A DNA stretch of 64,000 nt from Flavihumibacter sp. UBA7668 (lineage in GTDB: Bacteria > Bacteroidota > Bacteroidia > Chitinophagales > Chitinophagaceae): positions 248,001 to 312,000 of the forward strand of contig NZ_DLHM01000002.1 in NCBI RefSeq assembly GCF_002483205.1. The letters are read 5' to 3'. Of the stretch, positions 1 through 8,988 are shown piece by piece. Position 1 is the first letter of the stretch. Each line of letters starts with the position of its first letter. The notes below the pieces were generated by a model that had not been told where the DNA came from, made no database searches, and saw only the letters and a list, made by a program, of their open reading frames with translations. A program made the translations under genes and the position numbers.

Positions 1-1115
1 CCGGGCAGCCATCAGCAGAGTATTGGCTGGGTGCGCATGTTCAGGCACCTTCCATGGTGAATGGTGAAAAGCCACTGAATGCATTGTTACAGGAACATCC
101 TGAATTGTTGGGAGCGAAAGTGCAGTCCCAATTCGGCCGCCTGCCTTATCTGTTGAAGGTGCTTGATGTGAAAGATATGCTGAGCATTCAAGTACATCCA
201 AGTATTGAGAATGCCAAAAAGGGATATACTGCGGAAAATGAAGCTGGCATTGCACTTACCGCTTCCAACCGAAATTATAAGGATGATAACCATAAACCAG
301 AGCTGGCTTATGCACTTGGAGAATTCTGGTTGCTGCATGGTTTCAGAAATCCACAATTAATGAGGGAAACACTGGCTGCACGAAATGAGCTTGCTTTTCT
401 GTTGCCGGTATTTGGAGAGGGTGATTATGCGAATCTGTATCGCACGGTAATGGAAATGCCTGATGCAGATGTGTTGCGACACCTGCAGCCCTTGCTGGTT
501 CGAATTCTCCCATTGTATGAAGCCGGGGAACTGCCAAAATCCAATCCGGATTTCTGGGCTGCAAGAGCTGCGCTTACATATAATGAAAAAGGCCGGATTG
601 ATCGTGGAATTTTCAGCATTTATATGTTGAATCTGGTTGAAATGAAAAAAGGACAGGCAATTTTTCAGGATGCTGGTTTGTTGCATGCTTATCTGGAGGG
701 GCAGAACGTGGAAATTATGGCCAATTCAGATAATGTTTTACGGGGGGGATTAACACCCAAATATGTGGATGTGCCAGAATTGTTGAAACATGTTCAATTC
801 GAGGCCTGTATCCCGAATTTGCTGGATGGCACCAGCATCCAGCCACATGAAAAGGCGTTTCTAACACCTGCCGCTGATTTTGAACTGCATCTGATCGAGT
901 TAACAAAAGGAGAGCAGATGGAATTGAAATCAGCTACAGTTGAAATTCTGCTGGTTTTGGAGGGGAGTCTGGCAATAACGGAGAGGAATTCCGGTTTTAA
1001 GCAGGTGGTGAACAAGGGGCAATCGGTTTTATTGACAGCGGGAGCAGAAATTGTTCTGGCCGCGCTGGCCGACAGTCAGGCATTCCGGGCTACTGTTCCC
1101 GGTGCTGCCAATTGA
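1..1115 (+). CDS. manA: Mannose-6-phosphate isomerase, class I (5' truncated by window edge)
   Basis: The enzyme interconverts mannose 6-phosphate and fructose 6-phosphate in the cytosol, using a bound zinc. The reading frame is already open at base 3. It encodes AEYWLGAHVQAPS, the conserved metal-site neighbourhood of class I (type I) phosphomannose isomerases, before the ATG at 54, so that ATG is internal and the true start lies left of the window. Further signatures are the IQVHPS motif at about residue 60 of the fragment, the DNHKPELAYAL segment, and ILPLYEAGELPKSNPDF-like spacing ahead of the C-terminal cupin half. About 370 residues are visible, so only a short N-terminus is missing. 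Identification is confident. The remaining uncertainty is the start and any upstream operon partner. Confidence 0.93.
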   Translation, partial: GQPSAEYWLGAHVQAPSMVNGEKPLNALLQEHPELLGAKVQSQFGRLPYLLKVLDVKDMLSIQVHPSIENAKKGYTAENEAGIALTASNRNYKDDNHKPELAYALGEFWLLHGFRNPQLMRETLAARNELAFLLPVFGEGDYANLYRTVMEMPDADVLRHLQPLLVRILPLYEAGELPKSNPDFWAARAALTYNEKGRIDRGIFSIYMLNLVEMKKGQAIFQDAGLLHAYLEGQNVEIMANSDNVLRGGLTPKYVDVPELLKHVQFEACIPNLLDGTSIQPHEKAFLTPAADFELHLIELTKGEQMELKSATVEILLVLEGSLAITERNSGFKQVVNKGQSVLLTAGAEIVLAALADSQAFRATVPGAAN

Positions 1116-1123
1116 AAAACCCT

Positions 1124-1131
1124 TATTTTTG
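1124..1131 (+). promoter_or_regulatory. Candidate Bacteroidota -7 box (TATTTTTG)
   Basis: TATTTTTG matches the TAnnTTTG consensus recognised by the Bacteroidota primary sigma factor and sits 33 nt before the ATG of the next gene. I see no well-spaced TTTG -33 box, so this is only a candidate. Confidence 0.4.
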
Positions 1132-1164
1132 TAGCCGGTTCCTAACATAACAGTCTATTGAATT

Positions 1165-1728
1165 ATGAAACTGAATAAATCACTAATAGTATCCTTTGTA
1201 TTGCTGATCGTGGTAGCTGCTGTATATCGGATTATTCCTTCGCGTCCTTTCGGATTTGCACCGCAGATTGCTATGGCTCTCTTTGGTGGCGCATTGATTA
1301 AGGATCGGAAATGGGCATTTGCATTACCTATCTTTTCTATGTTCCTTAGTGATTTATTGTATCATGCATTGTATAAAGCAGGTATAACAACAACTGCCGG
1401 ATTTTATAATGGTCAGTTGATGAATTATTTTCTTTTCGCCCTGATGGTGGTGATTGGATTCTATATAAAAAAGATCAACGTTTTACAGGTTGGATTGGCA
1501 TCCCTGGTTGCCCCAACCGTATTTTTTTTGCTATCAAATTTTGGTGTATGGCTGTTTGGCGGAGGATGGGGACACCCAAAAACCTTCGAAGGACTGCTTC
1601 TAACCTACAAGGATGGAATTCCTTTTTTTCAGGGAGGTATTTATTCAACGCTTTTCTTCAGTTTGATTTTGTTTGGTGGTTATTATCTTTTGAACGGGAA
1701 TAAAAAAATCGAATTCGCACACAGCTGA
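1165..1728 (+). CDS. Small multi-spanning membrane protein (DUF6580-like)
   Basis: A 187-residue hydrophobic protein with about five predicted membrane spans, starting with an uncleaved N-terminal helix (SLIVSFVLLIVVAAVYRII). The segment RPFGFAPQIAMALFGGALIKDRK followed by a LSDLLYHALY helix resembles the DUF6580 family, a set of putative membrane transport components found next to Bacteroidota metabolic genes. The function is unknown. It is preceded by a candidate TAnnTTTG promoter box and ends one base before the stop of the convergent peptidase gene, so the two messages must overlap at their 3' ends. The family assignment comes from recall of the sequence pattern and was not searched. Confidence 0.7.
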   Translation: MKLNKSLIVSFVLLIVVAAVYRIIPSRPFGFAPQIAMALFGGALIKDRKWAFALPIFSMFLSDLLYHALYKAGITTTAGFYNGQLMNYFLFALMVVIGFYIKKINVLQVGLASLVAPTVFFLLSNFGVWLFGGGWGHPKTFEGLLLTYKDGIPFFQGGIYSTLFFSLILFGGYYLLNGNKKIEFAHS

Positions 1729-1729
1729 T

Positions 1730-2740
1730 TCAATCCGCCAATTTTCCTTTGTTGATACTGAATTTACGAATGGTTCCACCTTCCCGGTCTTTCCAATTAT
1801 TCAAATTGAAACGACCATTGCCTTTTTCGTTGCCTTTTATAATATAAGCCTGAATCGGTTTTGTTTTTCCTGACCAGTGCAGTGGTTCACCCGGTTCGCA
1901 AACGGTTGGTGTCCCTGGCTGGGTCCATACAAACCAGGCTTCGTTCGAGCCGAATACTGTAGCCCATCCTTTTTCGTCAATTGCTACAGCTGTTTTTTCA
2001 TCCACCCCGATTCCTCTCACAGATTCTATAGCTTCTTCCTTCACCAAACGTGCCAGCCAGCTAAACTGCCGCCCCTGCCTCTTTCGCTGACTGTAATGAG
2101 AATCGGTTATGGTTGACTGTAAGATAGGGACTTGCAAAAAATCGGCTCTGCCAATTGCATTGCTGATGTGATAGGGGCTTTCCAATGCTTCGTTTGATTG
2201 AATGGTATTGTATTGTGCAGAGAAATAAAACTGACCAAGGATTGCACATCCTGCACTGGTTCCACCCACTGGAACTTTTTTTGTATTGATGAGATAGTTG
2301 ATGGCTTCCTCAACCGGTGTATTACGCCAATAGTTTACATAATTCCACTGATCGCCGCCTGCGATGAATAACATTTCTGCGTTTCTGATTTTTTCAGCAA
2401 CGATGGGAAGTTCTGCTTTTGTTTTACTGTTTATTAGTATGGTTTCTACTGAATTTACTTTGCCTAAATCGAACAGGTATTGGTTGTATCCATCTGCACC
2501 GGAGGAGCGAATGATGACCACATCTCCTCCACCACTGCGATTGAGCATCCAGCGCATGGCATTGGTATGATCTGTACTTCCACCTGCCAGCAGCAAACCA
2601 GGGCGGGTTGTGGTTTGTACATCAGTCGAATCTCCGGTGAGATAAATTTGAAGATGTTCTTCCTGCGGTTTGTCCTGCGCTTCAGTCGATAATGGTGCCA
2701 GGCTTATAAAAAAGGAAAGCAGAAGATGGTTCCTATTCAC
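1730..2740 (-). CDS. Cyanophycinase-like peptidase, family S51
   Basis: A 336-residue exported protein with an N-terminal signal peptide (about residues 1-21, ending TEAQ). Family S51 serine hydrolases (cyanophycinase, dipeptidase E) have a Gly-X-Ser-X-Gly nucleophile elbow. Here it is VPVGGTSAGCAILGQ with Ser at about residue 162, preceded by the typical IAGGDQWNYV strand at about 126-134 and the LLLAGGSTDHTNAMRW N-terminal motif. The likely reaction is hydrolysis of aspartyl dipeptides or cyanophycin-type polymer in the periplasm or outside the cell. No cyanophycin synthetase is visible here, so the real substrate is uncertain. The gene converges with the small membrane protein gene and is transcribed alone. 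Confidence 0.85.
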   Translation of the reverse strand: MNRNHLLLSFFISLAPLSTEAQDKPQEEHLQIYLTGDSTDVQTTTRPGLLLAGGSTDHTNAMRWMLNRSGGGDVVIIRSSGADGYNQYLFDLGKVNSVETILINSKTKAELPIVAEKIRNAEMLFIAGGDQWNYVNYWRNTPVEEAINYLINTKKVPVGGTSAGCAILGQFYFSAQYNTIQSNEALESPYHISNAIGRADFLQVPILQSTITDSHYSQRKRQGRQFSWLARLVKEEAIESVRGIGVDEKTAVAIDEKGWATVFGSNEAWFVWTQPGTPTVCEPGEPLHWSGKTKPIQAYIIKGNEKGNGRFNLNNWKDREGGTIRKFSINKGKLAD

Positions 2741-2777
2741 GATGAATATTTTGTGTGATTAAGTGAAAATTACCTGT

Positions 2778-3631
2778 TCAGGCCATTACAGCAATCAAAT
2801 TCAGTGCTGGTATTGCAAATTCTTGATTGCCTGATATCTTTATACTATCCGGATGTGTTTTAAACAACTCTTCCGGCCGTATACCTTTTGTAAATAATTT
2901 CCAGGCGATGTTTGCTTCCAGTTTGAGTATGCTTTCTGGACTATCAGTTTTTTGTCTGTAAGCTTCCACCCGAAGGGTAACTCGTCGGGTAATTTTTGGA
3001 GGAACCAGGTCGCTCCGGCTTCTCCTGTGATGGTGAACTGGATAGTGGTTCCTGAAGCTGCAGCCAAATGGCGGTATTGATAAGGTAATCCTCTTACCAT
3101 TGTTTGCAGGAAAGGATGGTATAGCTCTTGAGTTAACAGTGGATCCAGCGTGCCGATTGCTTCCCGGATCTGTGCCTGGTGGTGCCATTTTTCTGTATAT
3201 TCCCTTGCCAGGTGAAACCAATTGGCAGAATTTTCTTCTCCTGCCCAGGCAACCGGAAACATGGAAGGCGCATGTGGCTCGAGTTGCTGATAATAAGCCG
3301 TTACGCCCGGACCTGTTATTTCCAACAAATAAATAAGAAGAGATGGACTCACTCTGCGGTAAGCGTTCACCCAATCGGCATTCAGTTCATTGAGCCAGTT
3401 TACCAAATCGGAATAGGATTCGATTGGTGGGGGATTTTCTCCAAAATACTGATCCCTGCCCATGGAAAGAGTGCGAAAATTTCCATCCAGGAGATGTGCA
3501 GCGATATCTTTTACTGACCATTTTTTTGCAAGGGTAGGTCGGTTCCAATCTTTGGTTGTGCATGACCTTAAACAGGAAATTAAAAGCAGATCGATTTTGT
3601 CAAATAGATGTGTAACTGTAATTGGAACCAT
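2778..3631 (-). pseudogene. DinB / maleylpyruvate-isomerase-N type protein, frameshifted
   Basis: The N-terminal part (from the ATG at 3631) reads as a DinB-fold protein of the maleylpyruvate isomerase N-terminal group: VKDIAAHLLDGN carries one helix-bundle histidine, and EYTEKWHHQAQIREA carries the later His pair. The family's usual C-terminal tail (AWKLFTKGI ... IPALNLIAVMA) is present but in the -1 frame. Its junction falls at an A6 run at about 2947-2952, after the codons for TDKK. Restoring one A would give a continuous protein of about 284 residues. As it stands, the first frame reads on into an unrelated tail and stops at 2840. The cause may be a real deletion or a homopolymer sequencing error. 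The run AAAAAAC resembles a slippery site, but its phase relative to the zero frame is wrong for classic -1 slippage. Confidence 0.75.
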
Positions 3632-3685
3632 GCGCTTCCTGCATTTGATGATTGCATAAAGCTCTGCTATTTCCGGCAGAGTTTC

Positions 3686-3717
3686 TCATCACCCGTTGGG
3701 TACCCGACGGGTGATGA
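3686..3717 (-). terminator. Hairpin downstream of the MFS gene
   Basis: Perfect 11-bp arms TCATCACCCGT (3686-3696) and ACGGGTGATGA (3707-3717) surround an inner GGGTACCC palindrome. It lies 4 bp past the stop of the minus-strand MFS gene and probably ends that transcript. The ACCCG/CGGGT arms resemble the other dispersed palindromes in this window (near 17882, 25177, 36844, 55103). Confidence 0.6.
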
Positions 3718-3721
3718 TAGG

Positions 3722-4921
3722 TTAGAGTATTTGATCAGGGTAGTTGACTGTTGGACCTATAGTCGGAGTATTAACCAGGTAGCGGTTTTTCCAGGCAACA
3801 AGTGCTGCAATCAATGCTAGAAAAAACACAAGACTTAGGCCTGTTGCCATGGTATATTTTTCAGCCAGTATTCCAATCAGGGAAGGTCCTGCAAGAAAGC
3901 CCAATAATCCGCCACTTGCCACGGCAGATAAACCGCTTACGGCGCTTACTCCCGGTACCTTGGTGGCTGTACTAAACAGTATGGGAACCACGCAGGAGAA
4001 ACCTAGCCCAATAAGGGTGAATCCCGCAATGGAAACAGCAATGGAAGAAAAGCTGATGGCAAGCAAATAACCAAGAGCAGCAAGCAGACAACCACCGATG
4101 GCTACCCGCTTATTCCCGATCTTAGGAATCAGGGTATCGCCATTGAATCTGGAGAGGGCCATCGCGATTGAAAATCCGGCAAAACCGATTCCTGCAATTG
4201 CTTTTGAACCACCCAGTGATTCACGTAAATAAATCGCACTCCAGTCTGCCACACATCCTTCGCCCATAAAGGATACAAAACAGATAAAGGACAATCCGAT
4301 TACACCCCCTTTTGGCAGACTTAAACTTCTTTCAGAATCGATGCGGTGCTGATGAGCCTGCAGATCGTTGCGAAGAAAAAATAAGCCGCCTGCCAAAGCG
4401 AGTGCTACCAGCAATATCTGCCAGATAGCAGGTACCTGCAAGAGATAGAACAGGGAGGCCAATCCGGCACTGATCCCGCCCCCCAAACTATACATGCCAT
4501 GAGACGTGCTCATTAACCGGCGCTGCTGTTGTTGTTCCAGTTTATCCACCATGGCATTGGAGGAAACCCCATTGAGAAAACCAATCAATCCGGTTGCAAA
4601 AAGTGCACCCATCAATACCAGTATATGATTGGCGGAGACCTGGATAAAATAGGCCAGACAATAACAAAGTGAACCATAAAACATCCAGGTTCCTACTTTC
4701 AACTTTCGGAATACCCAGGGGGCAATGGCAACTCCGGTAAGAGCACCGACAGGAGCCAGTAAAAGGGTGAGTCCGAGGGTGGCATCCGTTAATCCCAATC
4801 GCTGTTTGGTTTGAGGTATGGCGGCTACCCATATGCCCAATAATATGCTGGATACAGCAAAAAGATACCCGATGCTTAAACTGGAACGGTGCCGCAGGTA
4901 AAGAAGGGTATTGGTAAACAT
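3722..4921 (-). CDS. MFS transporter
   Basis: A 399-residue inner-membrane protein with about 12 hydrophobic spans, beginning right after the N-terminus (SLSIGYLFAVSSILLGIWVAAIPQ). The loop LGLTDATLGLTLLLAPVGALTG and the repeated gly-rich helices fit the FucP/YfcJ/YbjJ-like group of the major facilitator superfamily, whose members often export sugars or drugs. The substrate cannot be told from the sequence. It starts 9 bp after the stop of the GNAT acetyltransferase on the same strand, and rnhA lies upstream of that, so the three are probably co-transcribed. A strong hairpin follows the stop. Confidence 0.85.
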   Translation of the reverse strand: MFTNTLLYLRHRSSLSIGYLFAVSSILLGIWVAAIPQTKQRLGLTDATLGLTLLLAPVGALTGVAIAPWVFRKLKVGTWMFYGSLCYCLAYFIQVSANHILVLMGALFATGLIGFLNGVSSNAMVDKLEQQQQRRLMSTSHGMYSLGGGISAGLASLFYLLQVPAIWQILLVALALAGGLFFLRNDLQAHQHRIDSERSLSLPKGGVIGLSFICFVSFMGEGCVADWSAIYLRESLGGSKAIAGIGFAGFSIAMALSRFNGDTLIPKIGNKRVAIGGCLLAALGYLLAISFSSIAVSIAGFTLIGLGFSCVVPILFSTATKVPGVSAVSGLSAVASGGLLGFLAGPSLIGILAEKYTMATGLSLVFFLALIAALVAWKNRYLVNTPTIGPTVNYPDQIL

Positions 4922-4930
4922 GCCAAAGGG

Positions 4931-5410
4931 TTAAAGGGTTTTTATAAGGACCAATTGGTGCCTGCAGACAATGCCTTCTTCTATGATGGGGTCCGGATAG
5001 TGCATCGTGAAATAGTTCCAGCGGATATCTGTCAAATCAAATCCGGCTTGTTGATAGAGTTGGAAAGGTCGAATGCTTGAGTTTCCGGTGCATACCTGCA
5101 ATTCTGTAAATCCAAGGCGTTTGGCTCTGATTCCGGCCTCCTGAAGCAATAATCGTCCGATTCCTTTTCTCCTATAACCCGGTGCCACTGCCAATACTTT
5201 TATCTCTGCCTTTTCTTTGCCTTCGGGAGAAAGCGCAAGAACACCAACAATAGATTCCTGATGACTGGCAACCAGTACCAGGCAATGGGGAAGATAATCG
5301 AGCACCTGCTGTTCATTTGGATCCGCCATTGAAATCAGTTCCATAGGAGGGGGGACTGAATCCGGCAGGGGTTTGATGCGTATATCCGTTGGTAGTTTGA
5401 GATCGCTCAT
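4931..5410 (-). CDS. GNAT-family N-acetyltransferase
   Basis: A 159-residue cytosolic protein with a complete GNAT fold. The beta strand LVLVASHQESIVGVLAL is followed by the acetyl-CoA pyrophosphate-binding motif A, IKVLAVAPGYRRKGIGRLLL (R/Q-x-x-G-x-G/A form RRKGIG), at roughly residues 72-92. Next comes the motif B helix EAGIRAKRLGFTELQV and the FYQQAGF-like element (LYQQAGFDLTDIRW). The acceptor substrate is unknown. It lies between rnhA and the MFS gene on the minus strand, with short gaps. Confidence 0.85.
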   Translation of the reverse strand: MSDLKLPTDIRIKPLPDSVPPPMELISMADPNEQQVLDYLPHCLVLVASHQESIVGVLALSPEGKEKAEIKVLAVAPGYRRKGIGRLLLQEAGIRAKRLGFTELQVCTGNSSIRPFQLYQQAGFDLTDIRWNYFTMHYPDPIIEEGIVCRHQLVLIKTL

Positions 5411-5466
5411 ATTTCAAATATCCAATAAATACCGGTTCCGCAATAAGAATGAAAGACCTATTTCTT

Positions 5467-5931
5467 TCATGGGTTCTCCGCCTCATAACCGGTATCAATC
5501 AGAAGGTTTTTGCTATCAGCAGCCGTTGTAGCCAGCAAATCACATCGATTATTAAACGGATTGTCAGCATGTCCTTTTACCCAATGAAAACGAATTTGGT
5601 GCTTTTGCGATAGTTCATAAAAGCGGGTCCATAAATCACGGTTCTTTTTTCCTCCTTTAAAATTCGTAGCGATCCAGTTTTTCAACCAGCCCTGTTCCAC
5701 CGCTTTCACAACATACTGACTATCGCTGTAAACAGCTATTCGGAGTCCGTGTTTGTTCAATGCTTCGAGTCCCGCTATTACTGCCATCAACTCCATCCGG
5801 TTATTGGTTGTTTTCCGATAACCCTGGGCCAGTTCTTTTTCTTTGGACCCCCATTTTAAAATAGTTCCATAACCACCGGGACCAGGATTTCCTCTGCTGG
5901 CACCGTCAGTGTAAATTATAAGTTCACTCAT
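5467..5931 (-). CDS. rnhA: Ribonuclease HI
   Basis: A 154-residue enzyme that cleaves the RNA strand of RNA-DNA hybrids (R-loops, primer remnants). All catalytic residues of bacterial RNase HI are present: Asp9 in YTDGASRGNPGPGGYG, Glu47 in NNRMELMAV, Asp70 in VYSDSQYVV, the mobile-loop His121 in VKGHADNPFNNRCD, and Asp131. The length matches the E. coli type. A basic handle region (GWLKNW ... FKGGKKNRDLW) is also present. The ATG at 5931 gives the standard N-terminus. Confidence 0.96.
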   Translation of the reverse strand: MSELIIYTDGASRGNPGPGGYGTILKWGSKEKELAQGYRKTTNNRMELMAVIAGLEALNKHGLRIAVYSDSQYVVKAVEQGWLKNWIATNFKGGKKNRDLWTRFYELSQKHQIRFHWVKGHADNPFNNRCDLLATTAADSKNLLIDTGYEAENP

Positions 5932-5938
5932 AGGAGAA

Positions 5939-5967
5939 GTAAAAAGTAAAAAGTAAAAAGTAAAAAA
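5939..5967. repeat. Short tandem repeat, GTAAAAA x4
   Basis: Four head-to-tail copies of the 7-mer GTAAAAA lie in the 63-bp gap between rnhA and the carboxyltransferase gene. They fall in the rnhA upstream region and could vary in copy number by slippage. Confidence 0.8.
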
Positions 5968-5994
5968 TAAAAAAAGCGTATATCCTTACTCAAT

Positions 5995-7623
5995 TCAGGT
6001 CTGAAACACTCCAGTTTTCAGGGTGGCTAGATCAGGGTTGTTATTTGCTGCTTCAATTCCGGAAGCGATGACCTGTCTTGTTTGCAGCGGATCGATAATA
6101 TCGTCTACCCATAACCGTGCGGCGGCATAATAAGGCGATGTTTGTTCATCGTATTTAGCCTTGATTGTTTGAAGTACCTGTTGTTCCTGTTCTGCCGTCA
6201 CTTCCAAGCCCTTTGCTTTCAGGGAAGCAACCTGAATCTGCATCAGTGTTTTAGCAGCCTGATCACCACCCATAACTGCAATTTTTGCGGTTGGCCAGGC
6301 ATAAATAAATCGGGGATCATAGGCCTTGCCACACATGGCGTAATTGCCGGCACCATAGGAGTTCCCAACAATGATCGTAATTTTTGGAACTATTGAATTG
6401 GCGACGGCATTCACCAGTTTGGCACCATCTTTAATGATGCCGGAGTGTTCGCTCCTGCTGCCAACCATGAATCCGGTCACATCCTGCAGGAATACAAGGG
6501 GTATTTTTTTCTGGTTGCAATTCAAAATAAAACGAGCCGCTTTGTCAGCACTGTCATTGTAGATAACGCCTCCCATTTGCATTTCTCCCTTTTTGCTCTT
6601 AACGATGAGTCGTTGATTGGCAACAATACCAACTGCCCAACCTTCAATTCTCGCATATCCACAGAGAATGGATTTCCCATATTCCGATTTGAATTCATCG
6701 AATACAGAATCATCTACCAGACAGCCAATCAATTCGCGCATATCATAGGGCTTGGTATTTCCTTCCGCCATAATCGAATACAATTCTTCCGGCGATTTTA
6801 CAGGAGCTTTCGCAACAATGCGATTAAATCCTGCAGAAGCCGGTGCTCCCAGTTTCCCCATAATTTTTTTGATATGGTCCAGGCATTCCTTTTCAGTAGG
6901 GAATTTATAATCTGCAATACCCGATAATGCATTGTGCGTTTCAGCCCCACCCAGGGTTTCTGCATCAATATCTTCTCCGATAGCTGCTTTTACGAGATAG
7001 GGCCCAGCCAGAAAAATCGACCCATTCCCTTCCACCATCAGGGTTTCATCGCTCATTATCGGGAGATAAGCACCTCCTGCTACACAGGGGCCCATTACAG
7101 CTGCAATTTGGGTAATACCCATCGCACTCATACGGGCATTGTTGCGAAAAACCCGGCCGAAATGTTCTTTATCGGGAAAAATTTCGTCCTGCATGGGAAG
7201 AAATACCCCGGCGCTGTCAACGAGATAAATCACGGGCAGATGATTTTCCATAGCAATTTCCTGCATGCGAAGATTTTTCTTTCCCGTAATCGGAAACCAG
7301 GCGCCTGCTTTAACGGTTTGGTCATTTGCCAGAATCACACATTGCCGGCCGCTGACATACCCAATTCCGGCAACTGTTCCACCAGCCGGACAGCCACCCT
7401 GGTCTTCATAAAGACCATAGCCTGCAAAAGTTCCGATTTCAAGAAATTGCGATCCGGGATCAAGCAGGTAGCTAATACGTTCCCTCGGAGTCAGTTTGTT
7501 TTTTTCATGTTGTTTTTCGATGGCTTTTTTTCCACCGCCCAGCGCAATTTTTTCCTTGCGCTTTTTCCATTCACTGAGCAAAAGTTTCATCACATCTTCA
7601 TTCCGGTTCTTTTCAATATTCAT
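5995..7623 (-). CDS. Acyl-CoA carboxylase carboxyltransferase subunit (methylcrotonyl-CoA type)
   Basis: A 542-residue biotin-dependent carboxyltransferase subunit. The N half has PRERISYLLDPGSQFLEIG and the crotonase-like core GTVAGIGYVSGRQCVILANDQTVKAGAW. GPCVAGGAYLPIMSDETLMVEGNGSIFLAGPYLVKAAIGE at about residues 178-218 is the signature of the methylcrotonyl-CoA/geranyl-CoA carboxylase beta subunit. The C half has the oxyanion-hole segments GFMVGSRSEHSGIIKDGAKLVNAVANS and GNSYGAGNYAMCGKAYDPRF. The usual role is the carboxylation step in leucine degradation. The partner biotin-carboxylase subunit is not in the window, so propionyl- or acetyl-CoA specificity cannot be fully excluded. The start at 7623 is shared closely with the divergent gene at 7688. 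Confidence 0.9.
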   Translation of the reverse strand: MNIEKNRNEDVMKLLLSEWKKRKEKIALGGGKKAIEKQHEKNKLTPRERISYLLDPGSQFLEIGTFAGYGLYEDQGGCPAGGTVAGIGYVSGRQCVILANDQTVKAGAWFPITGKKNLRMQEIAMENHLPVIYLVDSAGVFLPMQDEIFPDKEHFGRVFRNNARMSAMGITQIAAVMGPCVAGGAYLPIMSDETLMVEGNGSIFLAGPYLVKAAIGEDIDAETLGGAETHNALSGIADYKFPTEKECLDHIKKIMGKLGAPASAGFNRIVAKAPVKSPEELYSIMAEGNTKPYDMRELIGCLVDDSVFDEFKSEYGKSILCGYARIEGWAVGIVANQRLIVKSKKGEMQMGGVIYNDSADKAARFILNCNQKKIPLVFLQDVTGFMVGSRSEHSGIIKDGAKLVNAVANSIVPKITIIVGNSYGAGNYAMCGKAYDPRFIYAWPTAKIAVMGGDQAAKTLMQIQVASLKAKGLEVTAEQEQQVLQTIKAKYDEQTSPYYAAARLWVDDIIDPLQTRQVIASGIEAANNNPDLATLKTGVFQT

Positions 7624-7687
7624 GGCAGGCTATTTTGAATTTTCTTTTTGCATTGAACATTCTATTATTGCTGATAGTTGTATCATT

Positions 7688-8785
7688 ATGCAGGAAAGAA
7701 CGGGGCAAAGATACCGGTATACGGGTTTATTCATTCTGGCAGGCATCGCTTTATTCATTAAAGTAGTATCTGCTTTTCCCGATATAGTGGAAAAATATTA
7801 TTCTACGGGTATTTATCCACTGATTTCCCGGGTGCAGCGCTTTTTATTCGGATGGATGCCTTTCAGCTTTGGCGATCTGCTATATGCTATTGCCACCATC
7901 CTGTTAATTTATAGCATAATCAAGCTGATTCGCGCTATTGCACAGAAAAGGGTAACCAGCGCATGGTTGCTTCGGGTAGGGGTGCTGGTGATGCGGGTCT
8001 GGTTATGGGTATATATACTTTTCAATGGTTTATGGGGCATGAACTATAACAGAGTGGGGATTGTTCGGCAGGCCGGAATTCGCCCCAGTTCATACAGCAC
8101 GGCAGAACTGGATACGCTGGTGTCGGTGCTGATTCAGCGGATGGATGCAGTACGACCTGTTTCGCTTACTGAAAGGCGGCCTTTGGAGCATAAAAAAACG
8201 CTGTTCACAAGAGCTTTCAGTGCCTACCAGCAACCGGGAACCAGATCGGTTTTTTTGAAATACGGTGGTCAATCCGTAAAGCCTTCCCTCTACAGCTACT
8301 TAGGAAATTACCTTGGATTCACCGGCTATTATAATCCGTTTACTGGCGAGGCACAGGTTAATACAACTGTTCCTGTTTTTGTTCAGCCTTTTACCACCTG
8401 CCATGAAATTGGCCATCAATTGGGCTATGCTAAAGAAAATGAAGCCAATCTCGCCGGATTTTTAACAGCAAGTAAAAGTGAGAGTCCGGCTTTTCGTTAT
8501 TCTGCTTATTTTGATTTATACCTATATGCCATTCGCGACTTGTTCCTGCGTGATACTACACTCGGCCAGTTACGTTATAATCAGCTATCTCCGGGTGTTC
8601 GGGAAGATTTGGTAACACTTCGCAAATTCAATCAGGACCATGTGGGATTACTTGAACCACTTGTTCGCACCCTTTACTCACAATACCTGCGGGTGAATCA
8701 ACAACCATCCGGAATGATGAGTTATAATCAGGTGGTTGCATTGGTTATTGCATATAATCGCAAATACGGGATTGATAAACTTTGA
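7688..8785 (+). CDS. DUF3810 membrane protein with HExxH metalloprotease motif
   Basis: A 365-residue protein. I take the ATG at 7688 because upstream in-frame ATGs overlap the divergent carboxyltransferase gene. Three membrane helices occupy about residues 1-130 (GLFILAGIALFIKVVSAF, FGDLLYAIATILLIYSIIKLI, VLVMRVWLWVYILFNGLWGM). The soluble C-terminal part contains a zinc-peptidase motif, CHEIGHQLGYAKENEANLAGF, with His239, Glu240 and His243 and a downstream Glu as plausible third ligand. This arrangement is the DUF3810 family, common in Bacteroidota. Substrates are unknown. A short hairpin follows the stop. Confidence 0.82.
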   Translation: MQERTGQRYRYTGLFILAGIALFIKVVSAFPDIVEKYYSTGIYPLISRVQRFLFGWMPFSFGDLLYAIATILLIYSIIKLIRAIAQKRVTSAWLLRVGVLVMRVWLWVYILFNGLWGMNYNRVGIVRQAGIRPSSYSTAELDTLVSVLIQRMDAVRPVSLTERRPLEHKKTLFTRAFSAYQQPGTRSVFLKYGGQSVKPSLYSYLGNYLGFTGYYNPFTGEAQVNTTVPVFVQPFTTCHEIGHQLGYAKENEANLAGFLTASKSESPAFRYSAYFDLYLYAIRDLFLRDTTLGQLRYNQLSPGVREDLVTLRKFNQDHVGLLEPLVRTLYSQYLRVNQQPSGMMSYNQVVALVIAYNRKYGIDKL

Positions 8786-8988
8786 TTTTGCATACCTGAA
8801 AAAGTAAATTCAGGTTATTTCATTAAAAAATTTACAGCCGAAATTCTTCCTATAAAAGAGGGCTAGTCCAACGCAATCGTTTGTGTGAAAGTTTAGCAGG
8901 ACTTAACAATTATCGATTATTTGTTTAATTTCATTAAACATTCAACATTCATCGAATGATTTAATTATTCACCAAACAACTACTGTTT
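8786..8988. other. Upstream region of the SusC/SusD operon
   Basis: A 203-bp AT-rich gap. Apart from the hairpin at its start it holds TTTG at about 8880 and a TTATTTG stretch at about 8917, resembling but not matching the TTTG/TAnnTTTG promoter. I see no sigma/anti-sigma genes or clear operator next to it. Confidence 0.4.
8794..8815 (+). terminator. Weak hairpin terminator
   Basis: ACCTGAA (8794-8800) and TTCAGGT (8809-8815) can pair around an A-rich loop, followed by TATTTC, just after the DUF3810 stop. The T run is imperfect, so termination may be partial. Confidence 0.45.

Noticed and set aside
2946..2953. AAAAAAC as a programmed -1 frameshift site
   Set aside because: The zero-frame codons are AAA AAA CTG, so the heptamer phase does not fit X-XXY-YYZ slippage, and DinB-type proteins are not known to need recoding.
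7496..7687. Upstream extension of the DUF3810 gene
   Set aside because: It overlaps the divergent carboxyltransferase coding sequence, and the ATG at 7688 gives the expected membrane N-terminus.
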